From TWA4 sp051879215 (GTDB taxonomy: Bacteria; Bacillota; Clostridia; Lachnospirales; Lachnospiraceae): 64,000 bases of DNA. The first letter of the stretch is position 1. Each line of letters starts with the position of its first letter. The notes beneath the pieces were generated by a model. It was not told the origin of the DNA. It was given only the letters and a program-made list of their open reading frames with translations, and made no database searches. Of this stretch, positions 54,413 to 63,401 are shown piece after piece. Location: positions 1 to 64,000 of the forward strand of contig JBJELP010000267.1 of NCBI GenBank assembly GCA_051879215.1. Direction: 5' to 3'. The position numbers and the translations under genes were made by a program.

Positions 54413-55876
54413 TCACGATTGCGGCCGCCTTATTTCAAACATCTGTTTCCACAGCGGAGGATAACATACCAGCAGCATGGGGAACAGTTCCAGACGTCCA
54501 GCCAGCATATCAAACATGATCACATATTTGGATAATACCGAAAAATGACTGAAATTGCAGGTGGGACCCACCAGATTCAGACCGGGACCAATGTTGTTCA
54601 ATGTGGCAATGACAGCCGTAAAGTTTGTCACCAGATCCTTTCCGTCAAAGGAAATAATCAGCAGGGACACTGCAAAAACAAGCATAAAAGTGGAAAAATA
54701 TACATTGGTGGCACGTACCACTTCATGTTCAATGGGTTTTCCATCCATCTGCACCTTCCTGACACTTTTGGGATGCAGATAAGAGTGCATTTCCTTTTTA
54801 AATGCTTTAAACAGAATAACCAGTCTTGCCACCTTAATACCGCCGCCGGTACTGCCTGCACAGGCCCCCATAAACATCAGCATAACCAGAATGGTTTTGG
54901 ATACCACCGGCCACAGGTCAAAATCAACGGAAGAAAAACCGGTGGATGAAACCAGCGATGCCACCTGAAAAGACGCATCCCGCAGGTTATGGAAAAATCC
55001 CAGTTCCGGATTATAAATATTGAACGTAATCAGACCGATGGCCGCTGCAACCACCACCAGAAAAAGTCGTACTTCTTCCATTTCCAGTGCCTTTTTCCAT
55101 TTTTTATACAATATAAAATAATACGCATTAAAATTAATCGCAAAAAGCAGCATAAAAATAGTGACAATCCACTGGATATAAGGCGAATAGCTCATGATGC
55201 TGTCATTCTTAATACCGAATCCACCGGTACCTGCTGTACCGAAGGCCGTTGTCAATGCATCAAACACCGGCATCCTGCCCATCAACAGCAGAATAATCTG
55301 AAGCACTGTCATGCCCACATAGATCAGATACAGAATTCGTGCCGTATGCTTTACTTTGGGCACCAGTTTTCCAACGGAAGGTCCCGGACTTTCTGCACGC
55401 ATCAGATTCATATGGGATCCTCCTGTCATGGGAAGAATCGCCAGCAGGAAGACCAGTACACCCATACCGCCGATCCAGTGGGTAAAACTTCTCCAGAAAA
55501 GCATGCAGCGGGACAGACTTTCCACCTCCGGCAGAATACTGGCACCGGTGGTGGTAAAACCGGAAATTGTTTCAAATAAAGCATCGGTAAAGGATGGTAT
55601 CTCTCCGCTGAACACAAAGGGAAGACAACCGAAAATACTCATCAGAACCCAGCTGAAAGCCGTTGCCACACACCCTTCTTTCAAATAGAATACAGTTCTC
55701 TTCGGCTTTTTCCATGTCATGGCAAAACCGGCTGCCGCCGTCAGTAAAATAGCTACCGCAAACCAGATTCCCACCTGCTCCCTGTAAATCAGAGCGACAG
55801 CCAGCGGCAGGAGCATAAGTACTGCTTCGATCTTCAATACCCAGCCCAATATAAATATAATCATTCCACGATTCAT
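54413..55876 (-). CDS. trkH: TrkH/KtrB-family potassium uptake membrane protein
   Basis: A 487-residue potassium-channel-like transporter of four membrane-pore-membrane repeats. The selectivity loops are visible: SGFTTTGAS, FGTAGTGGFGI, VSSTGFSS and NIGPGLN. GACAGSTGGGIK belongs to the gating region. It pairs with the regulator TrkA encoded 14 bases upstream on the same strand; together they import K+ with gating by nucleotides bound to TrkA. GGAGATAATC precedes the ATG. Confidence 0.92.
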   Translation of the reverse strand: MNRGMIIFILGWVLKIEAVLMLLPLAVALIYREQVGIWFAVAILLTAAAGFAMTWKKPKRTVFYLKEGCVATAFSWVLMSIFGCLPFVFSGEIPSFTDALFETISGFTTTGASILPEVESLSRCMLFWRSFTHWIGGMGVLVFLLAILPMTGGSHMNLMRAESPGPSVGKLVPKVKHTARILYLIYVGMTVLQIILLLMGRMPVFDALTTAFGTAGTGGFGIKNDSIMSYSPYIQWIVTIFMLLFAINFNAYYFILYKKWKKALEMEEVRLFLVVVAAAIGLITFNIYNPELGFFHNLRDASFQVASLVSSTGFSSVDFDLWPVVSKTILVMLMFMGACAGSTGGGIKVARLVILFKAFKKEMHSYLHPKSVRKVQMDGKPIEHEVVRATNVYFSTFMLVFAVSLLIISFDGKDLVTNFTAVIATLNNIGPGLNLVGPTCNFSHFSVLSKYVIMFDMLAGRLELFPMLLVCYPPLWKQMFEIRRPQS

Positions 55877-55890
55877 GATTATCTCCTGTT

Positions 55891-57291
55891 TTATTTCAGA
55901 ATCTCACGGATATCATCAAATCCGGTATGAGTGGTTACAATAATTACGGAATCATTGGGCTTAATACAGTCATTGCCGCCGGGAATAATAATATGTCCGT
56001 CACGGTTAATACATCCGATCAGTACATTATCCTTCAATTTCAGATCCTTTAAAGGCTTATTGGTCAGGTCAGACTCGCCTTTTATATGAAATTCAATGGC
56101 TTCCGTACGATAATCAAACAGATGGTACAATGTCTCCACGTTGCTGCTGTCTTTGGACGCCGTCAATGCTCTGACATACGCAATAATGGCCTCTGCGACA
56201 ATATATTTGGGATAAATCACACTGCCCAGCTCCAGACGGTTGATCACCCCATGGAAATTAATGCGGTTGATCTTGGTGATGACCTTGGCCTTTGAAACCT
56301 CCTTTGCGTGGAGGGTCAGAAGAATGTTTTCCTCATCAATGCCGGTCAGCGGAATAAAAGCATCCACCTGCTCCATTCCCGCTTCCTTCAGAACCGCTGT
56401 CTCTGTTCCGTCGGCATTCAGAACAATGGCATTGGGAAGCAGGATACTCAGTTCCTCACTTCTTGCCTTATCCTTTTCAATAATCTTCACATGAACTCCC
56501 ACTTCCATCAGCTGTTTGGCCAGATAATATGCAGAACGACCGCCGCCGATCAGAATCGCATGGCGGATCCGGTTGGTCTGAATGCCGATGTCTTCCAGAA
56601 ATACTGTTGCTTCCTTTGTGGATGCCAGAAATGTGATAATATCTCCTTCCTGAAGAACGAAATTACCTGTGGGAATACAGACATCATTTCCACGTTCCAC
56701 AGCACAGATCAGAATATTGCGGATATCACGGCCAAGCCCGGCCAGACTTTTATTGCAGAGTACATTGCCTTCGGGAATTTTAACCCGGACCATTTCCGCC
56801 AGACCATGGGCAAAGGTATTCACACCCAGTGCGGCGGGAAGGGATAACACACGGGCAATTTCATTGGCAGCTTCCTTATCCGGATTGATGATCATGGCAA
56901 GCCCCAGACGTTCCTGCAGATAGCCGATTTCCTGACTGTATTCCGGATTGCGGACACGGGCAATAGCGGTACAATTCCCTTCTCTTCTGGCCACGGTACA
57001 GGTCAGCAGATTCAATTCATCAGAATCGGTAACTGCAATAATCAGATCCGCATCCTCGATTCCTGCCTCCGACAGCGTACTGAAGCTGGCTCCGTTGCCA
57101 ACCACCCCCATTACATCGTATATGTCGGTCAATGAATGTAATCGTTCTGCAGAACGATCCACCAGAACAATATCATGTCCTTCCTTACTCAGCTGTTCCA
57201 CAAGGGTTCCGCCCACCTTACCGCAGCCAACAATAACAATTTTCAGACCAGATTTTACTCTGGCAGTTTTCTTTATCAATTTTTCAAACAT
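55891..57291 (-). CDS. trkA: Trk system potassium uptake regulator TrkA
   Basis: 466 residues made of two RCK units, each an NAD-binding Rossmann fold (GCGKVGGTLVEQL near residue 23; HAILIGGGRSAYYLAKQL near 245) followed by a TrkA_C domain. It binds NAD(H) or ATP/ADP and gates TrkH. The first 15 residues are a short extension before the usual start; AAGGGA precedes the ATG at 57291. It forms an operon with trkH. Confidence 0.92.
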   Translation of the reverse strand: MFEKLIKKTARVKSGLKIVIVGCGKVGGTLVEQLSKEGHDIVLVDRSAERLHSLTDIYDVMGVVGNGASFSTLSEAGIEDADLIIAVTDSDELNLLTCTVARREGNCTAIARVRNPEYSQEIGYLQERLGLAMIINPDKEAANEIARVLSLPAALGVNTFAHGLAEMVRVKIPEGNVLCNKSLAGLGRDIRNILICAVERGNDVCIPTGNFVLQEGDIITFLASTKEATVFLEDIGIQTNRIRHAILIGGGRSAYYLAKQLMEVGVHVKIIEKDKARSEELSILLPNAIVLNADGTETAVLKEAGMEQVDAFIPLTGIDEENILLTLHAKEVSKAKVITKINRINFHGVINRLELGSVIYPKYIVAEAIIAYVRALTASKDSSNVETLYHLFDYRTEAIEFHIKGESDLTNKPLKDLKLKDNVLIGCINRDGHIIIPGGNDCIKPNDSVIIVTTHTGFDDIREILK

Positions 57292-57322
57292 AAGAGTCCC
57301 TTTTCTTTTATTGCCATATCAA

Positions 57323-58096
57323 TCAGATTGACTGATACAGAAGTTTCCTGCACAGTTCCACGCCTTCCGGTCCCTTGCTGTTCAACAGTTCCACCGTACC
57401 TTTCACATGAGAAGTATTCAGCAGATTATGAGATTCCAGCTGACGCATAACCTGACGCCCTACACCATCTGCACTGTCATATAAGATAGTATCGGGTCCA
57501 ACCACTTCCCGTATCGCCCTTTTCACAAAAGGAAAATGCGTACATCCCAGTACGATCCCGTCAATTTTCTTATCCATATAGGGATCAAACTCTGTGTGAA
57601 GATATGCCAGCAGTTTCGGAGAATAGATTTCCTGCCGTTCCACAAAAGGAACAATTCCCGGACAGGGCAGAGAAATAATTTCAGCCTGATCCACATATCG
57701 ATCCCGCAGATCCAGATATTTCTGCGATTTCAATGTAAAGGATGTGGCCATCACAATAATCCGTGAATTTTTCTTATGCAGTACCGCAGGTTTCAGTGCC
57801 GGTTCCAGACCGATCATCGGAATATCCGGGTACATCTGCCGCAGATCCTTAATCGCTGCTGCTGTGGCTGTATTGCATGCCACCACCACCGCTTTACAAT
57901 CTTTTTTGAGAAGCACAGAGGCGCTGTTCATGGTCAGCTCATGAATCTCCTCTTCACTTCGGTCTCCATACGGCGCATTGGCAGAATCCCCATAAAAAAC
58001 AAAATTTTCATATGGCAGATATCTGACCAGTGCACGCAGGATACTGATTCCTCCCACGCCGGAGTCCAGAACTCCAACCGGTTTATCTGTAATCAT
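57323..58096 (-). CDS. murI: Glutamate racemase
   Basis: A 257-residue enzyme making D-glutamate for peptidoglycan. The two catalytic cysteines are in VVACNTATAAA (about residue 78) and LGCTHFPFV (about 186). GVLDSGVGGISIL and FYGDSANAPYGDR are the other signature blocks. The start at 58096 has AAGGTGA upstream; the longer ORF to 58141 is less likely. It lies 31 bases from trkA on the same strand. Confidence 0.93.
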   Translation of the reverse strand: MITDKPVGVLDSGVGGISILRALVRYLPYENFVFYGDSANAPYGDRSEEEIHELTMNSASVLLKKDCKAVVVACNTATAAAIKDLRQMYPDIPMIGLEPALKPAVLHKKNSRIIVMATSFTLKSQKYLDLRDRYVDQAEIISLPCPGIVPFVERQEIYSPKLLAYLHTEFDPYMDKKIDGIVLGCTHFPFVKRAIREVVGPDTILYDSADGVGRQVMRQLESHNLLNTSHVKGTVELLNSKGPEGVELCRKLLYQSI

Positions 58097-58275
58097 GTAG
58101 TCGTCACCTTCATTACCAGAATCGGTATATTGATTTTTCAATATACCCTAATACTTCATCATAAAGCAAATGGCGATTTTTGTAAAGTCTGCACTTCTTT
58201 TCCTTCTTTGACCCTCAAAGCAAAATGTGTTACTATGTATTCAGCGGGACAGATTGGTTATTCCCACCATCAGAA

Positions 58276-58345
58276 GAGGCGGGTATCTCTCCCGCTGAAA
58301 TCATAGGAAAGAGGCGGGTATCTCTCCCGCTGAAATCATAGGAAA
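58276..58345. repeat. Tandem 35-bp duplication in the mazG leader
   Basis: Two identical 35-base units, 58276-58310 and 58311-58345. Each contains the hairpin GCGGG-TATCTCT-CCCGC. The second unit ends four bases before the ribosome site of mazG. Confidence 0.9.
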
Positions 58346-58358
58346 GAAGGAGTTTGCC

Positions 58359-58799
58359 ATGACCAGTAAAAAAGATATCCCATTAAATAAAGAAACGAAG
58401 TACACCTTCCAGGATTTCGCAGATATTATCCGGATTCTCCGATCCCCGGAAGGCTGTCCCTGGGACAGAGAACAGACTTTTGAAACCATGAAACAATATC
58501 TCATGAGTGAATCAGAAGAAGTGTGTCTGGCTGTGGACAGAAACGATTCTGAAAATCTCTGTGAGGAACTGGGAGATGTCCTGATGGAAATTCTTCTTTT
58601 CAGCCAGATTGCCGCAGATCAGAACCTCTTTACCATCGAAGATGTCATTAATGGTATCAGCAGGAAAATGATCCGCAGACACCCCCACGTTTTCGGTGAT
58701 ACCGTCATCCGGACCTCCGCAGAGACAGAAGCCCTCTGGAAAGAAATAAAAGAAAAGGAAAAAGCTGAAAAAAAGCCCGTGGATTCAACAAATCCTTGA
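58359..58799 (+). CDS. mazG: MazG-type nucleoside triphosphate pyrophosphohydrolase
   Basis: A 146-residue helical protein. The MazG motif LRSPEGCPWDREQTFETMKQYL, the metal-binding EESEE-like run (SESEEVCLAV), and EELGDVLMEILLFSQIA are clear. It hydrolyses NTPs (house-cleaning or ppGpp-related). It corresponds to the C-terminal domain of B. subtilis YabN, whose N-terminal tetrapyrrole-methylase domain is missing here. AAGGAG precedes the ATG. The -35 of the next promoter overlaps its stop codon. Confidence 0.9.
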   Translation: MTSKKDIPLNKETKYTFQDFADIIRILRSPEGCPWDREQTFETMKQYLMSESEEVCLAVDRNDSENLCEELGDVLMEILLFSQIAADQNLFTIEDVINGISRKMIRRHPHVFGDTVIRTSAETEALWKEIKEKEKAEKKPVDSTNP

Positions 58800-58824
58800 C
58801 AAACATTTCTTTCCAGTATATAAA
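58796..58824 (+). promoter_or_regulatory. SigA promoter of hup
   Basis: Perfect TTGACA, 17-base spacer, TATAAA; the -35 overlaps the mazG stop codon. A strong promoter fits the abundance of HU. Confidence 0.7.
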
Positions 58825-58906
58825 ATAATAGCAAGTAATGAACAGGCCGAAAAACCTGTAACTTCATGACCCGCAAAACCATATTATATAAGGGAGTTAG
58901 AATAAC

Positions 58907-59182
58907 ATGAAAAAAGCAGAACTGATCACAGCTATGGCAGCAAAAACAGGCATGAAAAAATCTGATACACAGAAAGTTTTAGAAGCATTTATCGATGTAG
59001 TCAGCGATGAACTGGTTGCCGGCGAAAAGGTTCAGATCACCGGATTCGGTACATTTGAAGTTTCCGAAAGAGCAGAAAGAACAGGCAGAAACCCCCAGAG
59101 TGGTGAAACCATGACAATTGCTGCTTCCAAGTCTCCCAAGTTTAAGGCAGGCAAGGTATTAAAGGATAAAGTAAACGCATAA
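58907..59182 (+). CDS. hup: DNA-binding protein HU
   Basis: A 91-residue histone-like protein with the conserved KVQITGFGTFEV and RTGRNPQSGETMTI arm. It compacts DNA as a dimer. GGGAG precedes the ATG, and a consensus promoter lies upstream. It stands between mazG and rqcP, as in many Clostridia. Confidence 0.95.
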   Translation: MKKAELITAMAAKTGMKKSDTQKVLEAFIDVVSDELVAGEKVQITGFGTFEVSERAERTGRNPQSGETMTIAASKSPKFKAGKVLKDKVNA

Positions 59183-59206
59183 TCGGATGCAGATAAGGGC
59201 ATGCCT

Positions 59207-59446
59207 ATGAGACTTGACAAATATCTGAAGGTTTCACGTCTGATAAAAAGACGAACTGTAGCAAATGAAGCCTGTGATGCGGGACGTGTTATGGTCAATG
59301 GCAAACCCGTAAAGGCTTCCTACAACGTAAAGGCCGGTGATGAACTGGAAATTCTTTTCGGAACCCGTTCTGTGAAAGTACGGGTACTGAATGTTCAGGA
59401 AACTGTCCGAAAAGAAGATGCAGCCGCACTTTACGAATACATCTGA
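59207..59446 (+). CDS. rqcP: RNA-binding S4 domain protein RqcP (YabO)
   Basis: A 79-residue S4 domain protein (MRLDKYLKVSRLIKRRTVAN, AGRVMVNGKPVKASYNVKAGD). RqcP acts with RqcH in ribosome-associated quality control, stabilising peptidyl-tRNA during alanine tailing. The start at 59207 is preferred over 59201 for spacing to AAGG. Position before yabP-yabQ-divIC is the conserved Firmicutes order. Confidence 0.9.
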   Translation: MRLDKYLKVSRLIKRRTVANEACDAGRVMVNGKPVKASYNVKAGDELEILFGTRSVKVRVLNVQETVRKEDAAALYEYI

Positions 59447-59556
59447 TCAGCATATCTCCTGTACACCGCGCATACAATAGGATCAGGATGATACAGCGGA
59501 AGTTCCCTCTGATTTTCCGCAGCATCACAGATCAAGCAGTGTACAGGAGTATTTTT

Positions 59557-59847
59557 ATGCCCGAACCCATCGAAAGTCCCCATAAAGGACACTGTGTCAC
59601 CATCAATAACCGTTCCCGGACCCGGATCACAGGAGTTCTGGATGTCATTTCCTTTGATACGGAAGAAATTGTTCTGGAAACAGAAGAAGGCCGCATGCAG
59701 ATAATGGGATCCGCTCTCCAGGTCAAACAACTGGCAATTGAAAGCGGAACCGTGGAAATTGAAGGACGGCCCGATACCATCCAATATACCGAAATCAGAA
59801 AATCCGGCACCAATAACGGTTCCGTTCTGTCCAGGTTTTTCCGTTAA
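59557..59847 (+). CDS. yabP: Sporulation protein YabP
   Basis: A 96-residue YabP-family protein (SRTRITGVLDVISFDTEEIVLETEEGRMQIMGSALQVKQLAIESGTVEIEG), a spore-specific membrane-associated component. In B. subtilis it is transcribed by SigE and works with YabQ. The start at 59557 follows AGGAG. It overlaps yabQ by one base. Confidence 0.88.
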   Translation: MPEPIESPHKGHCVTINNRSRTRITGVLDVISFDTEEIVLETEEGRMQIMGSALQVKQLAIESGTVEIEGRPDTIQYTEIRKSGTNNGSVLSRFFR

Positions 59848-60128
59848 TGGCTGATTTTATCCGTTCACAGGCTGCTTCTTTTCTGGCATTTTTCATATGC
59901 GGTATCGGAGCTGCCGTTTTTTTTGATTTCCTGCGTATTCTCCGGAAACTGCGGAAACATCATATTTGGGCCGTTACACTGGAAGATATCCTGTTCTGGT
60001 CCATGATCGGAATCACCCTTTTTCGTCTTCTGTACCTTTTTCAGTCAGGAAATCTGCGTTTTTTTCTTATCCCTGCATTTGGCCTGGGTTTTTTTCTGTG
60101 GAATCGTACTCTCAGCCGTTTTTTCTGA
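59847..60128 (+). CDS. yabQ: Spore cortex biosynthesis protein YabQ
   Basis: A 93-residue membrane protein with about three helices, directly following yabP (one-base overlap). YabQ is required for spore cortex formation in B. subtilis. It is much shorter than the Bacillus protein (about 210), but its position and hydrophobic pattern agree. Confidence 0.75.
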   Translation: MADFIRSQAASFLAFFICGIGAAVFFDFLRILRKLRKHHIWAVTLEDILFWSMIGITLFRLLYLFQSGNLRFFLIPAFGLGFFLWNRTLSRFF

Positions 60129-60247
60129 AATTTTCATCACTTTACTCTTGAAAAATAAGAAGCGATAGACTACACTTAAAAGGATTCTATCCTTATCTGA
60201 ATCTGTTCCATACAGTATATTTGATTGATTCTATACAGGAGACAACT

Positions 60248-60589
60248 ATGAGTACTGAAAAAAATTCCGCCAGAAGAAAGTATGTACGCCGGTCTTCTGC
60301 CAGAGAGCAGAAGCGACATCTTCGCATGACCTTCCTCGGTATTGGTCTGCTGCTTATTTTCGCTGCAGTACTTCTTGTTTACAAGACCGGTCAGCTGCAG
60401 ATACAGAAGCAGCAATATGTCACACAGACCGAACAGCTGAAAGCTGAAATTGAAAAAGAAGAAAGTCGGAAAGAAGAACTTCTTCGCAAAAAAACAGAGG
60501 TCTCATCGGACGCCTACATCGAAAGTGAAGCCCGCAAGCGGCTTAACTATGTCCATAAAGACGAGATTCTGATTAAACGAAAGCAATAA
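60248..60589 (+). CDS. divIC: Septum formation initiator DivIC
   Basis: 113 residues: a short basic cytoplasmic N terminus, one membrane helix (about residues 30-50), then an extracytoplasmic coiled coil (QKQQYVTQTEQLKAEIEKEE) and the C-terminal motif ESEARKRLNYVHKDE. DivIC joins FtsL and DivIB in the division complex. AGGAG lies six bases before the start at 60248. Confidence 0.88.
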   Translation: MSTEKNSARRKYVRRSSAREQKRHLRMTFLGIGLLLIFAAVLLVYKTGQLQIQKQQYVTQTEQLKAEIEKEESRKEELLRKKTEVSSDAYIESEARKRLNYVHKDEILIKRKQ

Positions 60590-60601
60590 GGAGGAACCGG
60601 A

Positions 60602-60910
60602 ATGAGCAAAACACCTGATATTTTTGCAGATGTGGATCTGGACAGCATTATTACTCTGAATGATGAAAACGGAAAGGAATGCCGGTTTGAGTTTCTGGAC
60701 CTGATCGATTACAAGGGACGCGAATTCATTGTCCTGCTTTCCGAAGAAGAAGCTGCAAAAGAAGAAAGCGATGTGGATATTCTGGAAGTCGTACCGGATG
60801 AGAAGGATCCCGAGCTGGAAAGCTATCTTCCCATCGAGGATGACGATATCATCGAAGCAGTATTTCAGATTTTCGCTGAAAATAATAAAGATTCTCTGGA
60901 TTTTTGCTGA
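60602..60910 (+). CDS. DUF1292 (YrzB-family) protein
   Basis: A 102-residue very acidic protein of the DUF1292 family (ITLNDENGKECRFEFLDLIDYKGREFIVLLS). The function is unknown. It follows divIC by 12 bases with an excellent AAGGAGG site, so it is co-transcribed. Its last codons lie in a 31-base-spaced imperfect duplication. Confidence 0.85.
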   Translation: MSKTPDIFADVDLDSIITLNDENGKECRFEFLDLIDYKGREFIVLLSEEEAAKEESDVDILEVVPDEKDPELESYLPIEDDDIIEAVFQIFAENNKDSLDFC

Positions 60911-60940
60911 GCATAATAACGATTCTCCGGATTTCTGCTG
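60882..60940. repeat. Imperfect direct repeat across the end of the DUF1292 gene
   Basis: 60882-60909 and 60913-60940 match at 25 of 28 bases (ATAATAA.GATTCT.). The first covers the final codons and part of the stop; the second is after it. Confidence 0.75.
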
Positions 60941-60975
60941 CCGGCAGATGATCCATACCATGAACAGCAGATTTC

Positions 60976-61030
60976 AGGTCCGGACAACGGAATTCGATTC
61001 ATTGAAAACCGTTATCCGGACCCTTTTTTT
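60976..61030 (+). terminator. Terminator of the mazG-to-DUF1292 block
   Basis: AGGTCCGGACAACGG pairs with CCGTTATCCGGACCC, followed by seven T. Confidence 0.85.
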
Positions 61031-61037
61031 ATCCCTT

Positions 61038-62231
61038 TTATTCCGTCAGCACTGTTTTCAGGAAATGATAGATCTCCTCTTTTTCCGGAGGACATCCTTT
61101 TAAATATCGTTCAAAATGGGACGTACAGCTTCCGATTCCCAGTTTTCCGCACCTGCCCTTATACCCCTGTCCGATGCATATCTTCTCCGTAAACTGATCG
61201 GTCAAAATCCCTTCCTCCTGCAGCTCATACAGTACAGGAAGCAGGTTTCCGTAGCATGCACTGCAGGCCTCCACGTCTTCCGCCAGTTCCTGCAGACGAA
61301 GGGCTTTCCCTGCAGTGGAAAGATCGATGGGATGAAGCGGTTCATTGCATACATGAATCATGGCTGAGGACAGATCCGAAGAGCCGCATCCACATGCTTC
61401 CGCAATTCCGATATAGGAAACCTCTTCCACCGGAATATGAAGAAGACTGCAGCAATAACTGTCACAAAGAACCGGATCCGCTGCTGCAATCAGCCGATCC
61501 TGCTGCACCGGATTTCCACCGTCTTCAAAACTCAGATCACCGCAGATACTGTCAACCAGAATAAAATCCTGATGAATCCCGGCGGACAGCCTTCCAATGG
61601 GATCATGGAGACCCATGCGGTGAAAAGCCCGTTTCTGGAAATCCGGAAGCAGTCCCTTCATATTTTTCAGAGCACAGGTCATTCTGGTCTGACAATGTCC
61701 CTTCAGCACAGGCACATTAATCAGAAAATCCACATCCAGTGCTGCTTCACTCACCGCCAGTTCCAGACCTGTACAGTTCACAGTTCTGTATTTTTCCTTC
61801 TTGATATCAATCAGCGGAAGCTGTAACCGTTCAGCCAGTTCGTAATATCCGCAGACCTGAAAAGCATCCTCTGTCCGGTCTCCCACCCAGGAGCTTTCCA
61901 TGATACACAGATTCCGATATCCCTTTTCCAGCAGATAGGAAATCAGCCCTTCCACCACTTCCGGATGGGTGGTTCCTCCATCTTCTGCCGGAATCGGTGC
62001 AACCAGATTGGGTTTGATGCCGATACGAATGCCTGCCTTTTCCGTAAGAAATCCATGGGACTCTCCTACGGCATCTGTGGTTTCAAAATCATTGGTCTTT
62101 TTATGCAAAAATGCAGGCATACATTTCCGCATAATCATACCATCCAGATCGGTTTCCTCCAGAAGCCGGATCACCGTATCCGCATAATCCGTTCCATATA
62201 TAATATAAAGTTCATTTTGCTCCATAATCAT
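61038..62231 (-). CDS. DUF362 protein
   Basis: 397 residues of the DUF362 family (RIGIKPNLVAPIPAEDGGTTHPEVVEGLISYLLEKG; VLKGHCQTRMTCALKNMKGLLP). A cysteine-rich C-terminal part (ACSACYGNLLP, CIGQGYKGRCGK) replaces the usual ferredoxin domain. The function is unknown. The start at 62231 has AGGA six bases upstream; an ATG six bases later is possible. Confidence 0.8.
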   Translation of the reverse strand: MIMEQNELYIIYGTDYADTVIRLLEETDLDGMIMRKCMPAFLHKKTNDFETTDAVGESHGFLTEKAGIRIGIKPNLVAPIPAEDGGTTHPEVVEGLISYLLEKGYRNLCIMESSWVGDRTEDAFQVCGYYELAERLQLPLIDIKKEKYRTVNCTGLELAVSEAALDVDFLINVPVLKGHCQTRMTCALKNMKGLLPDFQKRAFHRMGLHDPIGRLSAGIHQDFILVDSICGDLSFEDGGNPVQQDRLIAAADPVLCDSYCCSLLHIPVEEVSYIGIAEACGCGSSDLSSAMIHVCNEPLHPIDLSTAGKALRLQELAEDVEACSACYGNLLPVLYELQEEGILTDQFTEKICIGQGYKGRCGKLGIGSCTSHFERYLKGCPPEKEEIYHFLKTVLTE

Positions 62232-62577
62232 CCGATTTCCTTTCTCTAATCATCCCATTTCCTTCCAGCTGATTTCCTTTCCGTCATCTTTTTTCTTTCT
62301 TCCAGCAATCCGATTTCTTTTCAGGTATCTGTTTTTCCTTCATCGGAAATAAGATTCAACGTTGACAGATTTTTATCTTAATACATTTTATCGGAAATAG
62401 CAATTGCATCGGCAGGAAATGCATCATTCCCCTGCAGCAGAAAAAAACTTTTGCCCCGGTACCCTGTTTATGATAATGTATGATATGACACCAATCCATG
62501 AGATGTCTATGAGCCCCGGTGTCAGATAGAGTCTGTCCGACAGACATAAAAAGAATAACAGAAATGAGGCGGAACAA
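62232..62577. other. Divergent intergenic region
   Basis: No gene is seen. It holds a perfect inverted repeat GTCTGTC-C-GACAGAC (62531-62545) in the leader of the HAD gene, and two short direct repeats ATCGGAAATA (near 62343 and 62390). Confidence 0.5.
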
Positions 62578-63369
62578 ATGAATTGTAAAACAGAAAAAAA
62601 GAAAATCCTGAGTTTCGATCTGGATATGACCCTTGTGGATGATAAGGATAATAAAATTCCCCGTAGTGCCATCGATGCCATCAATCAGGTTCGAAATGAC
62701 TATTATATTGTAATTGCCACAGGACGGAATCTGGAACTGGCAGCCAATCAGTATGTATTGGAAGAACTGAAACCTGATGCATGGGTGCATAATAACGGTG
62801 CCCAGGTACATATTGAAGGAAAACAGGTGTATTACCATGAATTCAATAAAGATCTTCTGAAACGTCTTCTGGACTTTTCCATCAGCCGCGGTCTCTGCGT
62901 CTGTGCCATGATCAATAATGTGGAATACTGTACGATTCCCGAAGATCTGAAATCCATCCAGTATATTTTAAGCGGTGATGCCAGACCGGAATATGATGAT
63001 GTCATGAAGCTTCTGGAACTGCCCGTGCAGACTCTGGGTTTTGTGGGAAAGGATGAAAAAGCACAGATTCTCCGGGATGCATTTCCCGAACTGAAAATCC
63101 CTTCTGTCATCCCCGGTATCTGGTGCGACATTATGGAAAAAAACATTTCCAAAGTGGTCGGTATGGAAAAAGTGCTTTCCCACTATCAGCTCACCATGAA
63201 AGATGTCATTGCCTTCGGCGACAGCATGAATGATTATGAAATATTAAAAGCCGCCGGCTATGCAGTTGCAATGGGCAACGCCGCCGACGGTCTGAAAGAA
63301 ATTGCGGATTATATTACGGATGATGTGGACAAAGACGGAATTGCCAATGCCCTCCGGATGTTATGCTGA
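62578..63369 (+). CDS. HAD-superfamily hydrolase (Cof type)
   Basis: 263 residues with SFDLDMTLVDD (motif I), VIATGRN (II) and VIAFGDSMNDYEIL (IV) around a C2B cap. GAGGCGG precedes the ATG. The substrate, probably a small phosphorylated metabolite, is unknown. It is divergent from the DUF362 gene. Confidence 0.88.
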   Translation: MNCKTEKKKILSFDLDMTLVDDKDNKIPRSAIDAINQVRNDYYIVIATGRNLELAANQYVLEELKPDAWVHNNGAQVHIEGKQVYYHEFNKDLLKRLLDFSISRGLCVCAMINNVEYCTIPEDLKSIQYILSGDARPEYDDVMKLLELPVQTLGFVGKDEKAQILRDAFPELKIPSVIPGIWCDIMEKNISKVVGMEKVLSHYQLTMKDVIAFGDSMNDYEILKAAGYAVAMGNAADGLKEIADYITDDVDKDGIANALRMLC

Positions 63370-63401
63370 AAAGCACTCCTTCGTATAACACCTGTTTATG
63401 G

